A DNA stretch of 30,686 nucleotides from contig CAZLWR010000010.1 of assembly GCA_964563595.1 (NCBI GenBank), positions 1 through 30,686 of the forward strand, given 5' to 3'. Positions within the stretch are counted from its first letter, which is position 1; every line of letters starts with the position of its first letter. Below the pieces are notes generated by a model. It ran no database searches. It saw nothing but the letters and a program-made list of their open reading frames with translations, and was not told the origin of the DNA. A program made the position numbers and the translations under genes. The DNA comes from CALMFT01 sp964563595. Lineage in GTDB: Bacteria > Patescibacteriota > Gracilibacteria > Absconditabacterales > Absconditicoccaceae. This document shows, piece after piece, positions 19,586-29,212 of this stretch.

Positions 19586-19972
19586 TTAATTCTCAGTTCA
19601 GAAGGGTTTGTATTTAAGCTTTGCAAATTTTTGCGGATCTCATAAGAGTCATTGTATTCGTTGTGCTGAGTAGCTAATGAGATACTCTCTCGTAAAATAC
19701 GTATGTCAGTCGTCTGCATTCATGACCTTAGTTTGATCCAGGGAATCGGTAAAGTCTGGATGTACATGCATTGGAAGTAATATATGACAGTCATTAGGAT
19801 CAACACCTTGATCTATACACTCTCTATCAAATCTATGCTTACGAAATCCGAGTATACGATCTATTTGCTTTCCCGTAAGATTAGAAAGTGCATCTCCAAT
19901 CTCCCCCTTACTGGCTTGAAGATTATTCCATCACATGATATTCCCTTCTCTGCTAACTCAGACCTCTAGTGT
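19586..19972 (-). CDS. Unknown gene between ftsA and ftsZ (3' part)
   Basis: An open frame enters from the gap and ends at TAA 19586, giving 128 visible residues with six TGA-glycines. It is soluble, with two Cys and a His/Pro-containing 'LLPMHVHPDF' stretch, and no membrane segment is visible. It is not recognised. FtsA proteins normally end soon after the part visible on the other side of the gap, so this is more likely a separate gene whose start lies in the gap than the FtsA C-terminus. In many bacteria the ftsZ neighbour is ftsA directly, so an intervening protein is of interest. If the gap length is wrong the frame relation to ftsA cannot be trusted. Confidence 0.6.
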
Positions 19973-20072
19973 NNNNNNNNNNNNNNNNNNNNNNNNNNNN
20001 NNNNNNNNNNNNNNNNNNNNNNNNNNNNNNNNNNNNNNNNNNNNNNNNNNNNNNNNNNNNNNNNNNNNNNNN
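19973..20072. other. Assembly gap (100 N) after ftsA
   Basis: Exactly 100 N. It contains the end of ftsA and presumably the start of the gene at 19586-19972. Confidence 0.97.
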
Positions 20073-21172
20073 GCTACATCTGAGTACTTTTCTGTATAGA
20101 CATACAACCCCATGGTATTTAAGAATTGTAAGTGATTACCAAGTTCTCCTACCGCTAACTGTTTGTTCTTTGCGAAGAAGGTCGCAAGTCTAAACGTTTC
20201 TTTGGCCAATACATCAACACCTTTCATTCTGGCACCTCCTCACATAAGTAGTATTCCACCAGGCAATCTACCGTCTTTGCCTGCATCAATCAGTCTATCA
20301 TTTATTTTTTCAAATATTTCTAAGTATCTTGATCAGATTATTTCTTCTAAGAACTTCACATCCAGTTGATCATCTTTTGTTGTTTCTTCCTCAGTAATCA
20401 TACCATAATCCACCTTTAAGTTTTCTGCTTCTCTCATATCTATTTGCATACCAATCGAGATATCTTTCGTTACATCCTCTCCGCCAATAGGCAATATACC
20501 ATACATAAGCGGATAACCATCTTCATACATCACATAACTCGTCTGATTATTTCCTATATCTATAAGTAAGGTTCCCAAATCTCTCGCATCATAATCCAAT
20601 ACTAATTCACTAGCACCTAATACATTTGGTACGATATCTACTATATTAAGCTGAAGCTGATTGGCTAATTCAATAATAGACTGATAAAAGTGCTTGGGCA
20701 CATAAAATACATCTACTATTAGTTCCAGTTTTTTACCAACCATTCCCAATGGCTCATTGGTTTTGATTTCATCGTCTATCAGTCGATACACGGGATTTAT
20801 TTTCAATGTTTCATAGTTAGGTCTATCGGAGATTTCTGAAACAACTTTCATGAGATGCTGTATATCTTCATGAGAGATCTTATCTCCCATTACTCTCATA
20901 TTTTCAGCAAATCTAACGACATGCATTTCAGGATGAGAGATGCCCAAGTAAGCATCATCAATAAAGTCTCAACCAAGTTTTGCATTAAATGTCTTGATGA
21001 CCTCTGTCATACTTTCCACCAATGCAGTGTTATCCAGAACTTTTCCTTTTCTGATTCCCTTAGTTCTCACCAAGTCTTTCACTAGAACTGTAGTTTTATT
21101 ATCTTCTACTCCGAAAACGACTCATTTAATGTATCCGTTCCCTAGGTCAAAGATAGTTTTAATCTTTTGCAT
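20073..21172 (-). CDS. ftsA: Cell division protein FtsA (3' end in gap)
   Basis: 366 residues are visible from ATG 21172 to the gap. The actin-fold ATPase motifs are present: phosphate-1 FDLGNGYIKG at about 8-17 (last Gly TGA), phosphate-2 LIDIGNNQTSY near 206, IGGEDVT, and the adenosine motif GGILLMGGGARMKGV near 318. A 1C-like insert lies at about 85-165. FtsA tethers FtsZ polymers to the membrane through a C-terminal amphipathic helix; that end is not visible because it falls in the gap. The start is the only suitable ATG; a second ATG 5 nt upstream is out of frame. ftsZ follows downstream on the same strand. Several TGA codons inside conserved blocks confirm code 25. Confidence 0.93.
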
Positions 21173-21503
21173 CTCATGAATAATAAGTAATAATCAACAC
21201 TGCCAAACTCTTTCTATCTATTGGAGTAAGCATAGTACATAGATGGACCTTTTTGCTTTAGTGACGTAGCTCGCCTTGTATTGATTTGAAGATGCATTGC
21301 AAGTCAAATTGACAATTTCCTGATAACTATAAGTTATCACTAGCAAGCTGATAATTTTGTGGTGCAAGGAGGGTGATAACAAAGCACGAAGTGCATAGTA
21401 CCTAGGAGCTACAGTATTATTTTTACTTGCATTGAAGCGTTAGGAAATTACTATGCAGCTTATAAATCCTGTTTTATTGCTCATTATTTACGAGATAGTT
21501 TTA
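21173..21503. other. Divergent intergenic region upstream of ftsA and tRNA-Arg
   Basis: About 330 bp without a convincing gene. It contains a perfect hairpin TGATAACT-ATA-AGTTATCA at 21321-21339 and, near 21385, a short GCAC-GAA-GTGC hairpin. Promoters for ftsA (minus) and the tRNA (plus) must be here but no clear pair stands out. A small structured RNA is possible; no known RNA family was recognised. Confidence 0.4.
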
Positions 21504-21575
21504 GCTTCTGTAGTTCAACGGATAGAATAGGCCCGTCCTAAGGGTTAGATGGTGGTTCGATTCCTCCCAGGAGCA
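21504..21575 (+). tRNA. tRNA-Arg, anticodon CCU
   Basis: A full cloverleaf: acceptor arms GCTTCTG and CAGGAGC (7 bp with one G-U), D-stem GTTC/GAAT, anticodon stem GGCCC/GGGTT with loop GTCCTAA (anticodon CCT, reading AGG), T-loop TTCGATT with a GGTGG/CCTCC stem containing one T-T mismatch, and discriminator A. CCA is not encoded. It lies 43 bp upstream of the pilin gene on the same strand. Confidence 0.92.
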
Positions 21576-21618
21576 AATGAAAGCATTATGGAGCTGTTTA
21601 ATACATACTAACAATAGA

Positions 21619-22233
21619 ATGAAAAAAATAATCTGAATAATTATCATTTCCTTAAGCATTTTATGAGGGGTTTTTGTTACAAGCAAAGTATATGCACAAT
21701 GCAATCCAGCGTGCAATGACCCATTGATTTGTTGTACAAAAAATAACAGTAGTGCCTGTTCCACGCCCGCACAATGTCAAAGTGCATGAGGCACTACTAC
21801 AAACGATGATGGAGCATTTTGTTCTGACCCAAACGATCCAGATTGCCAAGATGAAGACGTCCAAGCAGAGGAAAATAGCAAATACATCGAATATCAAAAG
21901 TGCCTTTCTCAGCAGTTAATGTCAGCACAGGATTGCTTGTGTGTTTTTAATGGCGGTATCAAATTAAATACTGACTTCCCTTTTGTAGGTAGATGTATTG
22001 AGAAATCAAGTGATGGTGGTGTTATAACCGGTATTGCATGAGCTTTTACTAATATCTTTTTAACACTTATTATCACCGTCGCATTTGGTATGGTTATACG
22101 GGCAGGTGTGCAATTTGCTATGAACAATCCCGCCGGGGGAAGGAAAACAATTATCAATGTCATCATAGCATTTGCCGCATTGGGCTCTCTAGGTATTATC
22201 TTGAGGCTTATTAATCCAAATTTCTTTAAGTAA
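21619..22233 (+). CDS. VirB2-like T4SS pilin with Cys-rich N-terminal domain
   Basis: A 204-aa protein from ATG 21619 to TAA 22233. A signal peptide spans residues 1-31 (ends VYAQC), with three TGA-glycines. Residues 32-80 hold about eight Cys in a Thr/Asn/Asp-rich segment, 80-130 add four more, and two hydrophobic helices at about 140-163 and 177-198 flank a short basic loop (NNPAGGRKT). The two-helix end matches the T4SS pilin pattern common in CPR genomes (VirB2/TrbC type; Pfam T4SS_pilin). Ordinary VirB2 lacks such a Cys-rich head, so this may be a decorated pilin or a membrane relative. It starts a three-gene plus-strand unit of secreted proteins, away from the ATPase operon at 1.2-7.5 kb. 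Confidence 0.75.
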
Positions 22234-22286
22234 ACCTCATAATACAATATTCAGACTATTTCAGCTATCAATTCTTTTGTAAACTT

Positions 22287-24116
22287 ATGAAAATCAAACT
22301 CATACTAGCTACTATGATTATGATGATATGAGTTTTTGGGATACCACATACACAAGCTTTTCAATTGCAAGACTGGATGGAAAAAACCTATCTTGATCAT
22401 CAATCCAAAAAGCTACTCAAAGATATGGTAAAATGATCCGACAAAGGGTGAAATATCCACATTTCCAGCGTGCGTCTTGCAAGACAAAATGCCGTGGTGT
22501 GAATAAAGTCTAGTATTGATCTTATTATCAATGAATTTAGGACAAGTGTCTGACAAAATTGTGCACTGACCTATGACGATGCCGCTACTCTTTTAGTAAA
22601 AAACAAGCAATTCAAAAGATTTCTTAATCGGATAAAAGATACAGAGCCGGATTTCAAATACAAACTCGATGATTCAACATTCACGGTATCCTGTATCAGG
22701 TATTTAAATTGTGCAAATAATTATCAAAAAGAATGAAATATTCTGAGTAGTGACGAATATAATCAGTGTGTAGGAGGCATATCTGATAAGTTCAATAAAT
22801 ACTTTAGCAGCCAATACGGGAAAAACCAATTGGGAAGTTATAGTTATGGCGATGAAGTCTTTGTAAATGGAACATTACAGGATTCGAGTTTTGATCTTAT
22901 GTACGATATCGAACAAATAAATAAAATCCTCTACGCCGACCCAAAAAGAATTCCTAATTATTATCTATGGGGGCCGCCGGACTATCTGAGCAAAACCAGT
23001 TGATGAGATAAAGACAACGCCCAAGCAATGAAGTTTACAGCTCGTCTCGTTCCAAGTAAATTATTTGCATGAAATATTGCCGTTCCAAATATAGAAGATG
23101 CCATAGCACAAATACAGGTCAGCCAGGATGATTCTAATATCGTCTCTAATTTACAGTGTTTTGAGCCCACAGCCATCATACAATCTGATGATGCTAAAAT
23201 CTTTAAACAAGAAGTTCAAAGGCTCAAAAAAGCAGCACTAGACCTAGAAGAAAGTAAGCTTATTGAGATGGTTATAGGTACCGTGTCTCAACCTTTCTTG
23301 GATGAGCCGCCTCAACCCATACCAGGTGCACAATTACCACCCGAACTACTCAATCCTTCCTTAAATGAAGAAGGCGACTGAAATAGTGCAGATGATAGAT
23401 GAGATGGCGAGCCCCCAAGTCCAGGCCAAGGTGAACCATGAGATACCAATAACGAGCAAAACAACTGCCCCACTAAAACATCTGATGTCACTGAACAGTT
23501 TGATCTTCAGGGCGACAAACCAAATATCAAAGCATGCTTGCAGTCCTGTAATCAGTGTGCACAGGGGATACAAAGAACTGCTTGTTATAGTCAATGCCTA
23601 TGCACTACATTTACCAATAGTGCAGAATTTGCAACATGACTCGGGGGCACAACTATAGGTATGAGGTTATGTGTGGTGCCAAGTAGAACTCCAGATATTA
23701 TTACACCCTGAACACAAGTTGTAAGTATTCAAGAAATCATCAATGCAATCAGTGCCCTCGTAAGTAAACTAAAAGAATCTGGGCAATATATACCAAGTAG
23801 CAAACCATCGGAATTCTTTTCGCCGACTGTAAAAGTTAAAAAACTAGTAGATGCTTTCAACTTTACTGTGAACACCATCACCAAGTCCAAGTATCGTAGC
23901 CCTGATAAGAAAGTAAACGCTAGCGATCAGGTACATTATTTTGATACACAGGTACCCGATATTAGTCAGCTTCATATAGAGTCTATGATGAAGCAAAATG
24001 AGTGATATGCTGATTTTATCCAGATACAAAAAGATTTCTGGGAACAGATGGGGAGCATCTTAAAAGACCGGGATCAAACAGCACAGAAGTTTTATCAACA
24101 AGTTAATAGCAAGTAA
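22287..24116 (+). CDS. Large Cys-containing secreted protein, unknown function
   Basis: A 609-aa protein from ATG 22287 to TAA 24116 with about seventeen TGA-glycines. The signal peptide (residues 1-25, ending THTQA or close) is followed by a mostly helical domain of about 320 residues with scattered Cys. Then come a Gly/Pro/Asp-rich linker (about 360-392), a tight cluster of seven Cys (about 410-433, spacing C-x3-C-x2-C-x6-C-x3-C-x-C type) and a C-terminal helical domain. The Cys cluster recalls disulfide-stabilised conjugation proteins, but no family was recognised. It lies 53 bp after the pilin gene and its stop overlaps the next start (TAATG), so the three genes form one operon, probably building a surface structure. 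Confidence 0.78.
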
Positions 24117-24676
24117 TGAGCATCAATAAGCTATACCTAACTACCGCAGGAGTTTTTTTGCACTATATCACAGCTTCTGCCCAGATCGCAGATACTACAC
24201 AGGCTACCCCCCATTCTTGTTTGCATGTGATAGAGCTCAAAGAAGCACTTTGAAATATTAACATAGACACCATTTCGACAGATCATGCCGAACATGAGCA
24301 GAAACAACTCCAACGAGAGCAGTCAATAAATAAAGAATGAAAGCAAACATTTTCCTACGGGCCTTTGAAAGAAAGTGGATGAGAAAAAACAATTATGATT
24401 GATATATTGCCTGGCGGCTACGTCCGAGCCTACGCAAAATTAGCAATCATAGGTCGCAAATGAACAGTGAAACATAAAACCATGATGCTAGGAAACAAAC
24501 GGTATCTTACAGTGTCAGACAGCACGATAATAGCTCAATTCATATATGTTCTTCATAGTAAATGATATCAACAATATGCACATAAAATATACTCTGAATA
24601 TTTTTGACCCAACCCCATACAGACATACGAAGCGTTACTAGAAGAACAAAAAAAGAAGTTTATCGTAAAGCACTAA
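24116..24676 (+). CDS. Secreted protein, 186 aa, unknown function
   Basis: From ATG 24116, sharing its A with the preceding TAA, to TAA 24676, with six TGA-glycines. Residues 1-22 form a weak signal peptide (ending TASAQ). Then come a charged Gln/Glu-rich helical segment (about 45-75) and a compact alpha/beta domain containing MIDILPGGYVRAYAK. No family was recognised. The stop-start overlap implies translational coupling to the 609-aa secreted protein. Confidence 0.76.
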
Positions 24677-24755
24677 ACTTCTTCAAATAGATAAGCATTG
24701 AAAGTAACAATATTTTTATTATGTATAGCCCACGTCTCATTGTCATTCTAGGTTT

Positions 24756-24828
24756 GCCATCATAGTTCAGCAGGTAGAACACACCCATGGTAAGGGTGAG
24801 GTCACCGGTTCAATCCCGGTTGGTGGCT
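24756..24828 (+). tRNA. tRNA-Thr, anticodon GGU
   Basis: A full cloverleaf: acceptor GCCATCA/TGGTGGC (one G-U), D-stem GTTC/GAAC, anticodon stem CACCC/GGGTG with loop ATGGTAA (anticodon GGT, reading ACC), T-stem ACCGG/CCGGT with loop TTCAATC, discriminator T. CCA is not encoded. A short T-run follows. Its 3' end nearly touches the stop of the convergent gene at 24831. Confidence 0.95.
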
Positions 24829-24830
24829 TT

Positions 24831-26057
24831 TTAACTAAGTGAATGACGTGCTACGTGTTCTTCCACAAGCTTGTTTTTTATATGTATACTTTCGTCTATC
24901 AACGCGATACATTGAATAACATCAGAAATACCCATAAGCTCATATATTGTTTTGTAACAAGCATCAGGATCACGTTTTGCCTGCTGTAAGATATGCCCGT
25001 GAAAAGCACTGCAAAAGGGAACGATATAGGACTGTATATATCCGGGACCATCAAAGGTGTCACGCAGCGAATAAGTACGAAAGATTGCCTCCTGTTCTAC
25101 AGGATAGAGTTGATTTACTGGTTTTGTCAGCAAGGAAAGTGCATGACCATATAGTCAATAATCCTTACTCGATCCAAAGACCCTAAGATTATCAGGATAA
25201 GATGGGTACCACAACAAAGGAAGCAAAGCAGTGGCATTCTCAACAGTTCTCACTACATCTTTTCGTCTATGTGACATAATATTAGTATGTTGATCTCGCT
25301 GTGCCTCAAAGAAAGTGAAGTTATTAGGTACTTTTTCACCTATTGTTTTTATAAAACTAACTATAATCTGAAGCTGACGTCTGATAGAATCATGCATAAC
25401 GCTAGGCAACAGCAAAGTAGAAAGATGATAAGAGACATCATGTAGAGCCTCACGTAAATTCGGACAAGTATTGGCACTTACGCTCGCCAAGGGGAGTTTA
25501 GCGTCATAAATATAATCGTTGATATAGTCTCCGAAAGGCACCAAATCAACATCAGGCGTATAAAAACTAATACCAATACGATCTTTAGAAGATTGTATAA
25601 TCTGAGTATTATAAATTTGTATGGCATGATTAATTACCTCCGCACCGGGCACTAACAAAATAGAATCGTCAATGAACTCGAATCACCAAAATTCGGCATT
25701 TTTCTTTCATCACAGTAAGTCTATTGTTCGATTCGGATCTCAAGCAAATGGATCATCTTTACCTGCGTCAAACCATTGAATGGCTCAAGGAACCTTTTGA
25801 AATACTAATTTGTTTCCTGTCTGGGTTTTTTTCCATCAGAGAAATCTGTAAGAACTATTCTCTTGCGTTAATTCTGGGCCACTATATGCTACAAATTCGC
25901 CATGCCTATTGAGCGTGTCAAATAAGGCACGGTTGACTCACGAAGCTCAAATGAGTCCAAAAGAATCGTTAGTGGTTATGTGGTTATTAGGTGGACTGCT
26001 GTTCTTCATAAGCGTTCTTGAAATAAAATAGAGAGTTACTACGTCGATAAGCATCAT
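24831..26057 (-). CDS. Hypothetical protein, 408 aa
   Basis: An open frame from ATG 26057 (ATGATG) to TAA 24831, read through about eight TGA-glycines including an adjacent pair at 25707-25712. A later ATG at 26009 is a possible start, as no Shine-Dalgarno supports either. It is soluble and mostly helical in the C-terminal half, with recurring Trp/Phe motifs (for example IQWFDAGKDDPF and NAEFWGFEF at about 85-130). No signal peptide is clear and no family was recognised. It starts 29 bp after the stop of the large gene upstream, so both are probably co-transcribed. The tRNA-Thr gene converges 2 bp away. Confidence 0.68.
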
Positions 26058-26086
26058 CAAGTCACATACTTGCCAACACTTACTTT

Positions 26087-28546
26087 TTATGGATCAAGAA
26101 CATATTCTGGGTCCATGTATCGATCATCACATCGTAGCGTCTGCACGTCACTTGATTTGCCACCCAAAGGCATATCCATCTGTTTTGATAAATCTAGAAG
26201 ATACTCTTTCATATAATAACTAAGATCATTAGCGATATATCACTTATAGTAGAGAGGGAAAGTAGCTAACTTATTATCTGTGGTGATCGCTATGAGAAAT
26301 CTTCAGATTATATTATCATCTTGGTCCTTAATATAGTATACTCACTTATTGCACTCTAAAGCATTGGTAAAGGCAGACCAATAATTACCTACACCGCTAT
26401 CAAATGACAAACAAGAACCATCTACCCAATTGCCCATCATGCATATGTTTACCGGATCAAGTTCTCTATAAATAGAAATACTAGATACATGGACAACTTC
26501 GACCAATTTGTTCTGTAGTTTTTTGATAGACTGTATCTGCAAAGCAATATTCATGATGGATAATAGATCATAATCCCATCTGTTTAAAGTAAGATGAATG
26601 TATGCCTTCACGAGATGCTCTAAGTCCACACATTTATCGGAAAGACCTAGGCGCTCAAGAATATTATTAGCGACCGCAAAGTGATGCTGTATTCTTTGTT
26701 CTTTATTTATCTCAATAGCAGCTTTTTCCAAAGTGAACAGTTGTTTGTTCTCAGTTAGCCATATCTTCTTTGCAGCAGAAGATAATCAAGCAAGGAAATC
26801 TCTATTCTCCTTTTTATTATAAGGGTATGATTTTAAAAGCTTAGACGTAAGAGGATATATTTTAGCAGCAACAACCTGTTCCATGAATTCATGTGCTTGT
26901 CTACTGTTCTTCTCTGTTGAAAAAGTCATTTGATACAGTAAAGAGATCTTAGGAGATACCAATGTCTCATCTGACAATGCAATTGTCGGAAATTGTTGTT
27001 TCATATTATTAAGCAATTTATCATCCACTAATTTCGTCAACAATCCTAAACCAGCATCTACAAACAAATTATTAAGAGCAATTATAGTTTTTTTGCCTTG
27101 TTCATCTAACATAACACTTCATCACTTTTGTGATCTTTTAATGTCTCACTCTAAGTGCGTAATGGCTTTATCACCATGTTGCAGCACAATACTATCTAAT
27201 ACTTGAGTAGAAAACTCATCTACTTTATTCCTCCACTCTTGAATCATATGAGTAAGTTCTTCGTTAGTCTTACAACCCAGTGGCTTTAAACACAAGATAT
27301 AGTCCGAAGGATCAACGGCCGGTTTGACACGATAGCATCTTGCAATTAGCTCAACATAGACATTGAGTTTTTTAGGTTTGTGTTGCAAAAAGTAATTAAC
27401 TGTATCGTGGAAACACTCTCTTAAAGCTGGCTTATCCCATATAGCATTGATAATGCTATGCCGCTTATCAAGCACATGAAGTTCATATACCAGCTTGGAT
27501 GAAATATAGGATTTCCAATATATCCAATTAGATCCATCAATATATCTCTCCATAGTGTCAAACACAAACCTCCTTATTTTATCTTCAACAAGAGGATGTT
27601 TTTTGGGAAGTATAAAGGGACAAAAAACATAGTCAGGCCATAGATCAGGGTACTCAATAAGTAATCTATTATTGTGCTGATATAGCCACATTCCCTGTGA
27701 ACGATCTCTGGCGTCACCGTTGACGAACTGTACAATGGTGTCAAGCTTATCTCCTATTGTCTCTAGATCATGTATCAAAAACTCTTTAAGTGTAGAACAC
27801 AGTTCTATATATCAAGCTATATCGTGTTTAATGTGCTCCAAACGACTGAACATAGGCTCTTTCAATTGCTGTTCTTGGACCACTTTAAAACATCATAAAT
27901 AAAAAAACTCCATAAAGGCGTTCGAACCACCTATGTCTCTACGGTAGGAAAGGACAAGTTTTTCCATATCCTCACTGTGCTCTTCAACACAATTCAAAAG
28001 CTCTTTATTTAATTCATCGGGCATATCGGCGATCGAAGCTGTGATAGCTTGAAGTACATATTTATCACCACAGATAGCCAACCAATGACACAAGCTCTCT
28101 CGACCCAATGTTTCTGCTCGTATTACATAATTTTTGGCGAATGCCTCATAGCTTCAAAATGGTTCCGCAATGATAAGTCCTCTCATATGAGATAAACATA
28201 TATTCTTTTTGGAAGGATCGGATAAATAATCTGATAAAACAGCTACCAAATTACTAAAATGATACATAGAAACGTGTTGGACAGCAAAAGCAACAAAGTC
28301 CAAAGGCAGCAAACCATCAGTAACAAATCTACTAATGATAGCACTCGTGCCAGGACTAGCAGCTTCTTGGTCTTTCATTAAACCAACAACTTCAGCACAA
28401 TATCATCATTGCTCAGTAACAACTGCAGGTCAAGAAATAATACATGGGATTGTATTAGAACACATAGCAATTATAATAGTTAGATGTATCGAAGTTTTCT
28501 TTCTAAGGAAAGAAATATATAAACTCAATAAGCATACGTATTTCAT
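26087..28546 (-). CDS. Large helical protein, about 819 aa, unknown function
   Basis: All fragments between 28546 and 26087 share one frame joined by TGA-glycine codons; the stop is TAA 26087. The start is uncertain. ATG 28546 gives 819 aa, with a hydrophobic segment at about 20-40 that includes a possible lipobox-like IAMC; ATG 28465 gives 792 aa. Residues about 40-700 look almost entirely helical with regular hydrophobic spacing, as in alpha-solenoid proteins, with many Cys and Trp. The last 90 residues turn to alpha/beta (IIGRFLIAITTDNK). No family was recognised. It diverges from the gene at 28624, sharing a short promoter region. Given the N-terminal segment it may be exported, which is inference. 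Confidence 0.72.
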
Positions 28547-28564
28547 ATTGAAATGCAATTTATA

Positions 28565-28592
28565 TTGACATAACAATTATTATGTATATAGA
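28565..28592 (+). promoter_or_regulatory. Sigma70-type promoter for the 28624 gene in a divergent region
   Basis: TTGACA (28565-28570), a 16-nt spacer as in the promoters at 16955 and 17714, and TATAGA (28587-28592), 31 bp upstream of the ATG at 28624. A minus-strand TATAAA over 28557-28563 may belong to the divergent large gene. Confidence 0.65.
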
Positions 28593-28623
28593 GACACTAT
28601 TCATTACTTTTTTATAGAGAAAT

Positions 28624-29160
28624 ATGGGAATCGAAGTGCCTTTTGAACACGAAGTCATTCAGCAAGAACTGCAATCCAACATCAAACTGATAAAAAAAGT
28701 CACACCCACCCTGGCAAGACGCATCAAGCAAGAAGAAATTGGTACTACATTGGTTACCTATGTGCTGGGGTCAGATGGTTCAATAAAAGCTGAAATGGAA
28801 AAAGTATTAGAGGAAGGCATGTATGTGCTCAGAAATTCAAGACCCCTCAATCAAGGCACAACATCAAAACAAGTATTCAATGAACGATATTCCAGTGAAG
28901 ATGATATGCAATATAATTTCTGAAGCACACCTGGCACCACTGAGTTTGAACCTCTTGTCAAAAGATCACTCATAGAAGCCATCATAGTGTCGCAAGATTT
29001 GTGGCAAGCATTAGGATTATCTGATGCGGTATCAGCATATATTACCAAACAAGGAAGAACATTCCCCATGGCATTTGAAATAGGAGATTTTATTACGAAA
29101 AGTTGAACTATTCTCAACAGGGCTGCTTTTGAACAAGATTATACCTTTGCACCCGCATAA
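28624..29160 (+). CDS. Hypothetical soluble protein upstream of tgt
   Basis: A 178-aa protein from ATG 28624 to TAA 29160 with two TGA-glycines (28921-28923 and 29104-29106). It has no signal peptide or membrane segment. The first 70 residues are helical and charged, the middle is Ser/Asn/Asp-rich, and the last 70 residues are helical, ending AFEQDYTFAPA. No family was recognised. It stands 52 bp upstream of tgt on the same strand, so the two may share a transcript. Confidence 0.78.
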
Positions 29161-29212
29161 GAAATAATTACTACCAAACACTACATATTATCATTTTCAG
29201 ATTATTTTTCTT

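Noticed and set aside
19483..19719. A 78-codon minus-strand frame with a hydrophobic middle, ending 6 nt before the ftsZ ATG
   Set aside because: It overlaps the unknown 19586-19972 frame by 134 bp, and that frame is longer and continuous from the gap. It remains a weak alternative (an FtsL-like small membrane protein) if the other frame proves wrong.
23365..23658. Plus-strand frame of 97 codons within the 609-aa secreted protein gene
   Set aside because: It is in a different frame from the continuous code-25 gene, whose Gly/Pro linker and Cys cluster read sensibly through this stretch.
94..28546. Apparent pseudogenes: many consecutive short same-frame fragments
   Set aside because: The breaks are all TGA and fall on expected glycines, so they reflect code 25 and not gene decay.
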